Source: Paenibacillaceae bacterium (GTDB taxonomy: Bacteria; Bacillota; Bacilli; Paenibacillales; Paenibacillaceae). Taken from it: DNA of 64,000 bases. Within the stretch, counting starts at the first letter, position 1. Each line of letters starts with the position of its first letter. The notes beneath the pieces were generated by a model that worked only from the letters and a program-made list of their open reading frames with translations, did not search any database and was not told the DNA's origin. The translations under genes and the position numbers were made by a program. The stretch covers positions 1 through 64,000 of the forward strand of contig CAAFUF010000049.1 of assembly GCA_900766135.1 (NCBI GenBank). The letters are read 5' to 3'. Shown here piece by piece: positions 44,224 through 52,324 of the stretch.

Positions 44224-45858
44224 ATGAATCAGAATAGATCAGCCGGGATTCCATTTCGCGATCTGCATTTTTCGATGACCGGCATCCACTATCGAAAACT
44301 AACAACCGGGTTAACGGATGAGCTGACGGGTACGCATAGGCTGTTGCTGATTGCAGGAGGACAAGGAAAGCTTGAGGGCAGTGGCCTCCATGTCGAGCTG
44401 AGTCGGGGGAAAAGTCTGTTGTTGCCTCCGGAAACCACAGCGAGGATCCATCAGGAGGGGAAGCAAACGCTTCTCTATTATTTGCTGTCCTTCACGGTGT
44501 ATCGTATGGAAGATGCAGGAGGGAATGGAGAGGTTCATCTGATACCAAGCAGCCAAGAAGAGGCGCTTCCATATGGAGATATGGCAGCAACGGCGTTCAG
44601 TCGGCTAGAGGAAATGATGATGGAATTGTACCGGCATGCTGACGAACATGAGGGTCAACTGCAGATGGCCGATCACTTCCGATTTCAGAATTTGATGTAT
44701 TTTATGCTCGAACGGAAGGTTGACCCAGCGGGGAAGGAAAGTCCGGAAGCGGCTGTGGGCCGGACGATTCAGTACATCCAGCAGCATTATCAAGAAGCGA
44801 TAAACGTGGAGCAACTGGCGCAAATGGCGGGCATAAGCCGGCGCTGGTACAGTTCTTTATTCAAGGAACAAACAGGGCAAAGCCCAAACCATTATTTGAC
44901 CGATCTTCGAATCCGCCGTGCGAAGGAAATGCTTCATATGACCGGCAACCGTTTCTATGACATCGCGCGGCAAGTCGGCTTTCAGGACGAACACTATTTC
45001 AGTAGGCGTTTCAAGCAGACCGTTGGTCTTTCTCCCCGGCAGTATGTTACGAACCGGCGATATCTGGGGATGTCCGTCACGTATCCGGAGCTTCTGTATT
45101 CGCTTGGCATTACGCCAGTCGCCGCCCTCGTATTCCAGAATGATTTCCCCTCCTATCTTAAAAGTGAGTTTTCAGGTGTCTATCGCTTGAACGGTTCGAA
45201 GAAGCCCGATTATGAATCCATTCGGTCAGCAAGGCCCGACTTCATACTGGCACCGGCCTGGCAGGACCAGCATCACTACGAGGAGTTGTCCCGAATAGCT
45301 CCGACCGTATTGCTGCCTGAACAAGAGGATTGGCGAGATGAATTGCGGGATATGGCGGAAATTTTGGGAAAGAGAAAAGAAGCCGAACGAGTTATACAGG
45401 ATTATGAGTCCAGAATCGCTGTAGCGAAAGAGCGTTTGCAGTCGATGATCGGAGACAAATCGGTCATGTATGTGCGGATATCGGGAGATGAAGCCTATAT
45501 CCATGGCATGCATTCGCATAGAGGAAAAACCATTCACCGGGAACTGGGATTAAAGCCTGCCGCGTTATTATATAACGAGAATCCGGGTATCGCTTTGTCC
45601 AGCGAGACCTTAAGGCGATTAAGTATCGATCATATCATTCTGCATATCGACGAACAGATACAGGCTAGGGAATTCTATGAGGAATTGTCGCAAAGCGAGC
45701 AGTGGAACGGTTTGACGGCGGTCATGAATAAGCAGGTATATCCTGTAAGAGGTAGGGATTGGTATAACTTTTCTTTTTCTCCAATCGCTACATGTTATGC
45801 CGCGGAAGAAATGGTTCGGATTCTTGAAAAAAGGCAACGCAAGCCTCGACATTCCTAA
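44224..45858 (+). CDS. AraC-family regulator with C-terminal siderophore-binding domain (Btr-like)
   Basis: The 544-residue protein has an N-terminal cupin-like region (about 1-170), an AraC double helix-turn-helix (about 180-285: INVEQLAQMAGISRRWYSSL, then FYDIARQVGFQDEHYFSRRF) and a periplasmic-binding-protein fold (about 290-535: VTYPELLYSLGITPVA, FILAPAW, HIILHIDEQ). This is the layout of Bacillus Btr, which senses bacillibactin inside the cell and activates its uptake genes. The last domain closely resembles the next gene's product. The ribosome binding site is weak. I chose ATG 44224, which lies after the Fur box; the open frame begins before it at 44041. It is probably an iron-siderophore activator. 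Confidence 0.9.
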   Translation: MNQNRSAGIPFRDLHFSMTGIHYRKLTTGLTDELTGTHRLLLIAGGQGKLEGSGLHVELSRGKSLLLPPETTARIHQEGKQTLLYYLLSFTVYRMEDAGGNGEVHLIPSSQEEALPYGDMAATAFSRLEEMMMELYRHADEHEGQLQMADHFRFQNLMYFMLERKVDPAGKESPEAAVGRTIQYIQQHYQEAINVEQLAQMAGISRRWYSSLFKEQTGQSPNHYLTDLRIRRAKEMLHMTGNRFYDIARQVGFQDEHYFSRRFKQTVGLSPRQYVTNRRYLGMSVTYPELLYSLGITPVAALVFQNDFPSYLKSEFSGVYRLNGSKKPDYESIRSARPDFILAPAWQDQHHYEELSRIAPTVLLPEQEDWRDELRDMAEILGKRKEAERVIQDYESRIAVAKERLQSMIGDKSVMYVRISGDEAYIHGMHSHRGKTIHRELGLKPAALLYNENPGIALSSETLRRLSIDHIILHIDEQIQAREFYEELSQSEQWNGLTAVMNKQVYPVRGRDWYNFSFSPIATCYAAEEMVRILEKRQRKPRHS

Positions 45859-45931
45859 AACGGAAGCCGCACTTCCCAATTCTCCAAGCGGTCGTTCTCA
45901 TTCCTCCATAGGCGGAGTGCAGTGGTTTCTT

Positions 45932-45958
45932 TATAATGAGAATGAGAATTATTATTAA
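45932..45958 (+). promoter_or_regulatory. Fur-box-like site upstream of the siderophore-binding lipoprotein gene
   Basis: TAATGAGAATGAGAATTATTATTA contains overlapping matches to the Fur consensus (TGAGAAT, then GAATTATTA-type arms). It lies about 25-50 bp before the gene start. It is weaker than the site upstream of the AraC-type gene. Confidence 0.65.
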
Positions 45959-45982
45959 TTAGAGCATAGACTTGGAGGAACG

Positions 45983-46999
45983 ATGCGAATGAAACGGACA
46001 AGAAACAGGATGGCCTTATTCGTATCCTTAGGGGTACTTTTGTTGTGCGCAGCTTGCGGTGCGGGGGGCAATAAGCCGGCTCCTGCGGTCGAAGAAGCAT
46101 CGAATACAGCATCAAATGCGACCCGGACAGCAACTTCATCGGCAGCAGAAAAGCAGCGTGTCGTCAAAAGCATGAAAGGGGATATTACGGTGCCCGCCGA
46201 TCCTGAAAGAGTGATTGGCACTACGGTGACCTATCCGGAGTTCTTATTTGCGCTGGGCATAACGCCGGTTGCAGCTGAAAATTATCATGAGGAATTCCCG
46301 TCGTATTTCAGCGGGGGCTTCAAAGAGGTCATAGATCTGGGAGCTGTGGATAGCCCTAATTTCGAAGCCGTACTTGCGGCCGAACCGGATCTCATCCTTG
46401 CGCCGGCTTGGAGGGATGAGAAGAGCTACGACCAGCTTGCGAAAATCGCCCCAACGGTGCTGCTGCCGAACCGGGACGATTGGCGCGATGAGCTTCGGGA
46501 TATCGGGGAAGCGCTCGGAAGAACGGAGAAGGCCGAACAAGCCATTCAGGAATATGAACGTACAACGGGAGAGGCGAAAGAAAAGCTCCATACATTAATC
46601 GGGGACGAAACCGTTGCTTATATGAGAATAACTCCAAAGGGAGTCTTTATTTATGGGGCAGTTTCAAGCAGAGGGCGTATTATTCACGAGGAGCTTGGCC
46701 TGAAACCGGTTGAAGCTTTTCCGAATGAAGAGAGCACCGTGCAGATTTCTTTGGAAATACTGCCGGAATACAATCCGGATCATATCATTCTCCAGGTGGA
46801 CAGCGGCTCGGAAGCGGAACAAGCGAGAATGGAATATGAAAATATGGCAATCAGTTCAATATGGAAAAATTTGAATGCAGTCAAAAATGGCCATGTTTAT
46901 CTTGTAGGAGACAATGAATGGTTTAACTTTGGTTTTTCGCCTGTAGCCAACACCTATGCCATTGACGAGATCGTGAAAGTCATTGAACAGAACAACTAA
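45983..46999 (+). CDS. iron-siderophore ABC transporter substrate-binding lipoprotein
   Basis: The 338-residue lipoprotein has a signal peptide ending in the lipobox LCAAC, a Ser/Thr/Ala-rich linker and a class III (FecB/FhuD-like) binding fold: VTYPEFLFALGITPVAAENY, DLILAPAW and a VNGHVYLVG-like end (KNGHVYLVGDNEWF). It should capture an Fe(III)-siderophore outside the membrane. GGAGG precedes the ATG; another ATG lies six bases on. Neither permease nor ATPase genes are in the window, so it must use components encoded elsewhere. It matches the C-terminal domain of the upstream AraC-type regulator in many places, as in Btr/FeuA pairs. Confidence 0.92.
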   Translation: MRMKRTRNRMALFVSLGVLLLCAACGAGGNKPAPAVEEASNTASNATRTATSSAAEKQRVVKSMKGDITVPADPERVIGTTVTYPEFLFALGITPVAAENYHEEFPSYFSGGFKEVIDLGAVDSPNFEAVLAAEPDLILAPAWRDEKSYDQLAKIAPTVLLPNRDDWRDELRDIGEALGRTEKAEQAIQEYERTTGEAKEKLHTLIGDETVAYMRITPKGVFIYGAVSSRGRIIHEELGLKPVEAFPNEESTVQISLEILPEYNPDHIILQVDSGSEAEQARMEYENMAISSIWKNLNAVKNGHVYLVGDNEWFNFGFSPVANTYAIDEIVKVIEQNN

Positions 47000-47020
47000 C
47001 CGGAACGGGGGCGAACCACG

Positions 47021-47584
47021 ATGAGCAATGAACTGTCCCGCGTGATCCGGGAGAGGAGAACCGTCAGGAGATACAGCAAGAAAGAAATCACGGATGAGCT
47101 TATTCTGGAATTGCTTGACGATGCGGTGTGGGCTCCTTATCATTCGGCCAGGGAACCATGGCGTTTCATCCTGTTTAAAGAAGAAAGACGGAGAACATTT
47201 GCGCGGGCCGTTCTCCAAACCTATACCCGGGAAGAGCTCGAGCAATATGGCGAGTCAGCGGAACGGGATTATTGTGATAATGCCGTCGCGCATCTGATTG
47301 TTGTCGCCAAAGAAGAACCGCGTCCGAGAGAGGCCGAGGAGGCTCTTCTGGCATGTGCGGCACTGATTCAGAACTTTCAGCTTCTGGCATGGAGCCGAGG
47401 AATCGGGGTTGTATGGAAAACCAACGAGTACAACTGGGATCCGCGATTCCGCAAGGCTGTCGGGGTTCGGCCGGGGGAGAAAGTTGTCGGCACGCTTCAT
47501 ATGGGTTACTACCCCTTGGACAAATTACCAAAGCCGCGCCCCCGCCGAAGGGCGGAGCAATTAATAAGCTGGCATAAATCGTAA
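47021..47584 (+). CDS. nitroreductase-family flavoprotein
   Basis: The 187-residue protein is a small FMN-dependent NAD(P)H nitroreductase-type enzyme. It starts SRVIRERRTVRRYSKKEI, with the FMN-binding RxSxR-like segment at RRTVRRYS, then WAPYHSAREPWRFILF, and ends GTLHMGYYPLDKLPKP. It lies 21 bp after the siderophore-binding lipoprotein gene, so it is likely iron-regulated too. A role in reductive release of iron from siderophore is possible, but this is inference; general nitro- or quinone reduction is the alternative. Confidence 0.88.
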   Translation: MSNELSRVIRERRTVRRYSKKEITDELILELLDDAVWAPYHSAREPWRFILFKEERRRTFARAVLQTYTREELEQYGESAERDYCDNAVAHLIVVAKEEPRPREAEEALLACAALIQNFQLLAWSRGIGVVWKTNEYNWDPRFRKAVGVRPGEKVVGTLHMGYYPLDKLPKPRPRRRAEQLISWHKS

Positions 47585-47587
47585 AGT

Positions 47588-47655
47588 GGAGAGGGTAATC
47601 CCTCTCCTTTAGTTTAGACGCAATGAAAGCCCGCTCCCTGAGCGGTTTTTTGCTT
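47588..47655 (+). terminator. two terminator hairpins after the nitroreductase gene
   Basis: GGAGAGGG-TAAT-CCCTCTCC (47588-47607) and CCGCTC-CCT-GAGCGG followed by TTTTTT (about 47631-47651) lie in tandem after the stop codon. The second has the better T run. The rest of the gap to 47802 shows no gene. Confidence 0.8.
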
Positions 47656-47802
47656 TTAAAGCTCATATATTTAAACTTTACATTCTGTTACAAAAGGTCA
47701 ACATATATCGTTTATACGTTAGAACTTGTTTGTCTGGATTATATCCGCAAAGAGGTACGCAACGATCTTTTTCGATAACAGCATTTTTTCTGGAGGGAAA
47801 TT

Positions 47803-48222
47803 ATGAAGAGGATGAACATCATTGGTTTATATTTTTTATTCACCTTACTGTTATCCGCGTGTAACAATCAACAAACTGTATCCGAACAATCTCCAATCAT
47901 GGACGAGAAAGTAGAAATTTTGGAGGTATCCACGGATTTACCGAGGAATGCCGGTTGGTGGATTGTTCACAAAGATGTGAATACGATGACCATTCAGGTA
48001 GAGGCCCAAAATGTCGAAACCGTTCTATTTTGGGTTACTCCAACAGGCACGGACACTTGGGGGGAAAGAGAACTCATTGGTTATGATAAGGATGGGAGTG
48101 ACGGCTGGTCTTTGACATGGGACTTCGGCAACCGGACTTTTCACGACCGCATCTCTGTTCAAGCCTTGGGCAGCGATGGGATTACTCAGGACCAAGAGGA
48201 CATTAGTGTCACTTCAGAATGA
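47803..48222 (+). CDS. small lipoprotein of unknown function
   Basis: The 139-residue protein has a typical lipoprotein signal peptide with lipobox LSAC, followed by about 115 residues that look like a single beta-sandwich domain (TMTIQVEAQNVETVLFWVTP, WSLTWDFGNRTFHDRISVQA). I do not recognise the family. GGAGGGAAATT precedes the ATG. It is convergent with another lipoprotein gene. Confidence 0.8.
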   Translation: MKRMNIIGLYFLFTLLLSACNNQQTVSEQSPIMDEKVEILEVSTDLPRNAGWWIVHKDVNTMTIQVEAQNVETVLFWVTPTGTDTWGERELIGYDKDGSDGWSLTWDFGNRTFHDRISVQALGSDGITQDQEDISVTSE

Positions 48223-48245
48223 AAATGATAGAACTGCATGCGCAC

Positions 48246-48749
48246 TCATTTTATTGTATTCGCGATTTCAAATAATGTTTGGTAATCGTATAATGGTTCA
48301 AGATTGTTATTTTTCCCTGAAATAAGAGAGTAAATTAAACCCTCGTTTCTCCAATAGATGGCACTTACATGTTCGTTTCCTTGGTCCCATGTTTGCGAAC
48401 CGTTAGCTAATTTTTGACCTTTCTTCCCACTCGGAGGCGTATCAGCTTTTGAGTTTGTAATCATAAGGATCAGGTTCAATCCTTCATCAGCATTTGCATA
48501 CGTGATTTCTACTGCATCAAACTTACCATCGGTATCTAAAATCCTTGCTGATTTTTGAGTAACTGGGAAAGGAACGGATGGTTGTTTGATTTCAAACGGG
48601 ACCTTATTTTCCGCCTCTTCAATTGAAATTTCGACTGGAGGACGCAGATCCAAATTAGTCGTAGGTGGCTTACTTTCCGTATTTTGTGAGCAGGCAGACA
48701 ATAAAAGTGGCACCATACATAGGAACAGCAACTTATGTAAAGGTTTCAT
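48246..48749 (-). CDS. lipoprotein, possibly DUF4367-like
   Basis: The 167-residue protein has the lipobox LSAC after a hydrophobic signal. The C-terminal part (about 65-165) runs SARILDTDGKFDAVEITY to YWRNEGLIYSLISG and ends with a helix, resembling DUF4367 domains seen in surface lipoproteins and anti-sigma factors of Firmicutes. Function is unknown. GAGGTGATTAA precedes the ATG. Confidence 0.78.
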   Translation of the reverse strand: MKPLHKLLFLCMVPLLLSACSQNTESKPPTTNLDLRPPVEISIEEAENKVPFEIKQPSVPFPVTQKSARILDTDGKFDAVEITYANADEGLNLILMITNSKADTPPSGKKGQKLANGSQTWDQGNEHVSAIYWRNEGLIYSLISGKNNNLEPLYDYQTLFEIANTIK

Positions 48750-48804
48750 TTAATCACCTCGATACCAGAATAGTTACTTCTACTACGTTTCCATTAGCTG
48801 GGAA

Positions 48805-48910
48805 GTTGCATTATCCAAAGTGGAACCAGATTCAATTCACAGGTGATACCGATGTTGACTTGGCTGAGAAAGTGGTAGGATTTCCGAGAGAAGGGATTCG
48901 TAGGGGTTGA
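48805..48910 (+). pseudogene. 3' fragment related to the end of the pseudogene near 43.1 kb
   Basis: The frame reads LHYPKWNQIQFTGDTDVDLA, continuing to KVVGFPREGIRRG and a stop at 48908-48910. The TDVDLAEKVVG stretch also ends the fragment at about 43100-43150, and the DNA matches there too. No start is present. It is a leftover gene end. Confidence 0.6.
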
Positions 48911-48995
48911 AAGTGAAAGAAGTCCGCCTTTTCGTCATCTGTGATGACTATGGGACGGCCTTATAGTTTCGTAACCTTGCAGGTTGGATCATGCG

Positions 48996-49379
48996 TTAGT
49001 TGCTACTATGGATTTTTAGTTGTTTTGTATCAATCATAATTCCTGCCGCTTGCATCAAATCAAATCCCAAGATGCCCTCGATCGGGAAGCCATAGCTCAT
49101 TTCTCCAACTTCGATTTCAAATTGATCTAGTGTGATATCTTCAATTTCAATAGAGTCTACTGTTTTAAAAAAAACAACCTCTGATCCGCCAATCCCCCTA
49201 ATCGCACACGTGAAGTCATTTGCCTCAGGATAGATCCCAATGTTCCTAAGCAGTTCCGCTTTAAATAGTGTTCCTGCAGAACCGGTGTCGACAAGGACGT
49301 TATGGAGGGTGATTTCTTGATGTTTGTATTTTACCTTTACTGAGATAAAGGGTAAACCGTCAATGAGTTTGAGGTTCAT
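48996..49379 (-). CDS. retropepsin-like aspartyl protease domain protein
   Basis: The 127-residue protein has the DTGSAGT active-site motif (about residues 32-38) and the later GILGFDLM segment (about residue 103) typical of single-domain retropepsin-like proteases, which act as dimers. Its start overlaps the upstream small gene by four bases (ATGA). The substrate is unknown; the partner protein is an obvious candidate. Confidence 0.82.
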   Translation of the reverse strand: MNLKLIDGLPFISVKVKYKHQEITLHNVLVDTGSAGTLFKAELLRNIGIYPEANDFTCAIRGIGGSEVVFFKTVDSIEIEDITLDQFEIEVGEMSYGFPIEGILGFDLMQAAGIMIDTKQLKIHSSN

Positions 49380-49636
49380 CGGCCACCTCTAATGCCAATC
49401 CACCTGCGTTCACGAATTTCAACTCTGGGACGGGAGGTATGGAAGAAGTAAAACTCACTTGAAGGACGACTTCTTTGTAATTCATTACACCGTTTCATTG
49501 CCTCGGAAGAATCATCGAACTGTTGAACGATTGCCATATCCTCAACGAGACGAAGATCACCATCTGAATGTGCCTGAATGGCTTCGATCACAACCCATTC
49601 GTTTGGATAAAGATGTTGTACCTCGTTCCACTTCAT
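49376..49636 (-). CDS. small protein paired with the retropepsin-like gene
   Basis: The 86-residue protein begins MKWNEVQHLYPNEWVVIEAI and ends with a basic segment (EIRERRWIGIRGG). I cannot assign a function. GGAGGTGATTGTC precedes the ATG at 49636; the open frame extends eight codons upstream without a site. I have the impression that this two-gene arrangement recurs in Bacillales, but I cannot confirm it here. Confidence 0.75.
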   Translation of the reverse strand: MKWNEVQHLYPNEWVVIEAIQAHSDGDLRLVEDMAIVQQFDDSSEAMKRCNELQRSRPSSEFYFFHTSRPRVEIRERRWIGIRGGR

Positions 49637-49718
49637 GACAATCACCTCCGCACAAAACATTAAGTAAATTATATACTACCCCAAGTGGTGGGGACAATGC
49701 TATCATGGGGTGACTCTT

Positions 49719-49801
49719 GGGTGACATAATCGGACAGGGGTTCGACTCTCCTTGCCTCCATTATAAAAAATCCACAACCGAATGAGGTTGTGGATTTTTG
49801 C
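49719..49801 (+). repeat. right attachment-site repeat with an internally deleted tmRNA end
   Basis: The 72-bp copy of the ssrA 3' end and terminator is at 49730-49801. Just before it, GGGTGACAT (49719-49727) matches ssrA 29272-29280, with the intervening roughly 40 bases missing. The T-arm has two changes relative to ssrA. This is the right boundary of the island. Confidence 0.82.
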
Positions 49802-50300
49802 ATTGTTCAGTTGATTGATGTGTACCATTCTCCAGGTAAGGCGCCATGGAGCTCTTTAGCATCCGCGAAGCATCGATCAAATCGTTTCTTTACATTTGCG
49901 GTACAACTGTTTGCCATCCTGGCTCAAGCCGGTTGTTTTTTTACCCATTTCTTGCTGTTCTCCCAAACGTGCCGGGTTAAACTATTCTGTGGTTCCACGA
50001 ATGGGTACATTGTTCAAGCATCAGGCATTGTTTGTAATGCCCCGGGCCCGAGGCATACAGCCGGAAAACCATCCGGTCAGGTTTTAGTTATGTCAAAGGG
50101 TGTTCCGCAAGTACAAATATAAATGTTGTTTTCGGCAATATATTTAGACTTCCACAGCTTTTCGAATCAGTCTACTTCAGACTCCCTAAGTAAGTTTTAT
50201 TCTGAACATAAAAAAAACAGTGGCAGCTAAGGACTTGAAAATAAGATCTCAGTAAGACGATGTGTAAACGGCGCGTGATTCCATATTAATTGGGTAAAAT
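49802..50300. other. about 500 bp with no supported gene
   Basis: A 110-codon open frame crosses this stretch but starts inside the repeat and lacks a ribosome binding site and protein-like composition. The region may be decayed former coding DNA downstream of ssrA. I see nothing else. Confidence 0.5.
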
Positions 50301-50307
50301 ACAATAA

Positions 50308-50333
50308 ACGCAACTGAGCAATGTCAGTTGCGT
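50308..50333 (-). terminator. terminator of the secreted-protein gene
   Basis: ACGCAACTGA and TCAGTTGCGT form a perfect 10-bp stem around six bases, followed on the minus strand by TTATTGTATTTT. It lies just past the stop codon of the minus-strand gene at 50356. Confidence 0.82.
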
Positions 50334-50355
50334 CCATTTACTTATCTTTACTGTA

Positions 50356-51078
50356 TCAATTTGGTGCTGTTAATGTAGTTTCGATATTAATATCGCTCAA
50401 AGATACCGCATATCCACCAGCAGTCTCTTCATAAACTCCTACTTGAGTACCGGATGGGGAGTATTTTTTCCATTGCAACTTTCCGTTTGAATTAGCCGCA
50501 ACCTGGTAGTTTGTTAAATAAACTGTTGTTTGGGGGTTTACTTTTTGAGTCGCCCCATACTTTATACCTTTCGTCCATCCTCTTTCCATACCCCATGAGC
50601 CGCCAATTTGAGCTGACATTTTTGTAAAAAACGGTACTTTAAACTCACCACTTACAGTAAGGTTAGTTGATACATTCCATTTTCCACTTTTGGTATCTTG
50701 TTGTTCATATTGGATAGATGCCTCAGCATTGGTACCGTTTACATAGCGGTATATTCCCATTTTATCATAATGCCAATCATATACTGGTTGAGCATTTGGC
50801 AAGTACGTATTAAATGTGTATGTGAAACCATCACTAGTAGGGGGCCCAAATGGAGTCACTCTTTGCGAAAGTGGGACAACTTCTTTGGTATTCCCGTTTA
50901 AATCCGTCTCCCAAGCCCTAACTTCAGGGATTGGAATTTTCTTGGAAATTTTCGAATCTGCCAACTCCTGAACTGTGCTAGGGATACTGTCTTGAGCGCT
51001 GACGATACCATTAGAGGCTGTCATTGTCAGTAGAGCAAGAGCAGCAACTGCAATCTTACGTTTAACCTTAAAGTCCAA
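50356..51078 (-). CDS. secreted protein of unknown function, possibly beta-pore-forming-toxin-like
   Basis: About 240 residues with a Sec signal peptide (KRKIAVAALALLTMTASNGI, cleavage near VSAQD). The mature part is rich in Ser, Thr, Asn and Tyr. Alternating segments such as NVSTNLTVSGEFKVPFFTKM and QKVNPQTTVYLTNYQVAA recall the elongated beta domains of ETX/MTX2/aerolysin-like proteins, but this is only a pattern impression. GAGAGGTGA suits a TTG start at 51078; an alternative GTG lies three codons upstream. It follows a lipoprotein gene of similar orientation. Confidence 0.7.
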   Translation of the reverse strand: MDFKVKRKIAVAALALLTMTASNGIVSAQDSIPSTVQELADSKISKKIPIPEVRAWETDLNGNTKEVVPLSQRVTPFGPPTSDGFTYTFNTYLPNAQPVYDWHYDKMGIYRYVNGTNAEASIQYEQQDTKSGKWNVSTNLTVSGEFKVPFFTKMSAQIGGSWGMERGWTKGIKYGATQKVNPQTTVYLTNYQVAANSNGKLQWKKYSPSGTQVGVYEETAGGYAVSLSDINIETTLTAPN

Positions 51079-51154
51079 AATAATCACCTCTCAATATTAT
51101 TTACCTACAAATCCAATATATACCAATCTAGCAAATTATGCAACTACTTCAACA

Positions 51155-51751
51155 TTATTTACTATAATATGTATCTAATATATGTAATACGGACTTTACT
51201 GCATTTTTTGTAGTTCTGTTATCTGCTTTTGTTTTTGCATTTTGAGTAACGGTAACGATTAGATTTTTATATGTGTACGTTGCCATATCATTTCTATTTG
51301 ATAATTCAATATCGGCTCCGTCATCTCCAGAAGGGAACTCCCAAGAAACTAAGTTGTTACCCATATCCACTTCTGTATAAGCGAATCTCACATAAATCTG
51401 AATAGATTTATCCTTATTTTCAAATATGAATAGTTGTTGTGTAGGATTAAAATCATTCTTTCCACCTCCAAGAGTTATGGTATCTTTCTTATTAAATGTA
51501 TATTCTCTTTCTATTAAAAAAATTGTTTTAAACGGTGGAATTAATGAGAAACCATCTATAACTATATTGCTTTGAAAATCCTCTAGGAATTTTGTGAAAT
51601 CATCATAGTTGGGTACGCTTACGGTATCTATTGCTTTCTCGTTTGATGCTTCGGCTTGTGTTTTTTGTTCATTAGTGTCATCATTCCAACAAGCTGATAG
51701 AGAAATGGAAATCATCAAACAACCGATCAGTGATAACAGTATTTTTTTCAT
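51155..51751 (-). CDS. lipoprotein of unknown function
   Basis: The 198-residue protein starts MKKILLSLIGCLMISISLSA and has the lipobox LSAC. The mature part resembles no family I recognise; it shows a helical N-terminal region and a beta-rich core (REYTFNKKDTITLGGGKN, then QIYVRFAYTEV). GGAGGATG precedes the ATG at 51751; the open frame extends six codons earlier. Confidence 0.78.
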   Translation of the reverse strand: MKKILLSLIGCLMISISLSACWNDDTNEQKTQAEASNEKAIDTVSVPNYDDFTKFLEDFQSNIVIDGFSLIPPFKTIFLIEREYTFNKKDTITLGGGKNDFNPTQQLFIFENKDKSIQIYVRFAYTEVDMGNNLVSWEFPSGDDGADIELSNRNDMATYTYKNLIVTVTQNAKTKADNRTTKNAVKSVLHILDTYYSK

Positions 51752-51827
51752 AACAATTACATCCTCCAAATTAATTTATTACTTTTACAATAATATATTC
51801 TATGAATGGAAGCAACTGGATTAATCA

Positions 51828-52289
51828 GATGAAAATATGCGAACAAGAATATACTCAAGCCGAATTGAAACGGTTGAAGAGGTTACTCAAAGAAAATAAA
51901 CGTAAGACGACTACTGTCTTAATGCAATAGCAGAATGCGATGATTCGAAAACCACCCTATGAACATATCGCTAAGTTAGAATCAGAAAAGAAAGCTTGGA
52001 TAAGCAAATTTCAGAAGAACAACTTTTACAAGTTTCACTGTCTGAGTCACAAGTTCGATTCTTTCTGACCCACTTAAAGAAGGGCGGAATCGATGATGAG
52101 AAGTACCGTGAGACGTTGATAAATGTATTTCTTAATTCCATCTATCTTTATGCTTATAAAGTGACGCTTTGTTTCAATTCCAGTGATTGATCAGTAACAG
52201 TTGAGGCAAGTTTGGTTGAGGATCTTGAGGCTAATAATAAGGAATTTGAGAGTTCGTTTTTGAAGTGTGAAACTCCATATGTTGAATAA
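51828..52289 (+). pseudogene. C-terminal remnant of a large serine recombinase
   Basis: The stretch VSLSESQVRFFLTHLKKGGI followed by DDEKYRETLINVFLNSIYLY and a Lys/Thr-rich end is the usual C-terminal pattern of large serine recombinases (compare the known FINSVYLYDDKL type). The upstream coiled-coil pieces (QAELKRLKRLLKENK, AKLESEKKA) are in other frames or behind a stop. An in-frame stop follows FNSSD (near 52187), and the frame continues to TPYVE at 52289. Catalytic and zinc-ribbon domains are absent. It lies to the right of the ssrA island boundary and may be a relic of a former integrase. Confidence 0.65.
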
Positions 52290-52314
52290 AGACCCTGACC
52301 GAATGGTCGGGGCC
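52290..52314. terminator. terminator before the beta-helix gene (convergent side)
   Basis: GACCCTGACC and GGTCGGGGCC pair around GAAT. It lies directly past the stop of the minus-strand beta-helix gene and is T-rich afterwards on the plus strand. Confidence 0.6.
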
Positions 52315-52324
52315 CTTCTTCTAT

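Larger units (their letters stand above)
29324..49801. mobile_element. genomic island inserted at ssrA, carrying DISARM-like defence
   Basis: The ends are a 72-bp direct repeat (29324-29395 and 49730-49801) that begins TCGGACAGGGGTTCGACT and covers the tmRNA T-arm, acceptor end and terminator with only a few mismatches. The DNA between is clearly more AT-rich than the flanks and contains accessory genes, pseudogenes and a toxin-antitoxin pair. No intact integrase was found, so the element is probably immobile or composite. tmRNA 3' ends are well-known integration sites. Additional tmRNA fragments inside (near 42.26 and 43.93-44.05 kb) suggest nested or successive insertions. Confidence 0.85.

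Noticed and set aside
49790..50122. 110-codon open frame across the right att repeat
   Set aside because: It starts inside the tmRNA terminator repeat, has no ribosome binding site and does not look like protein.
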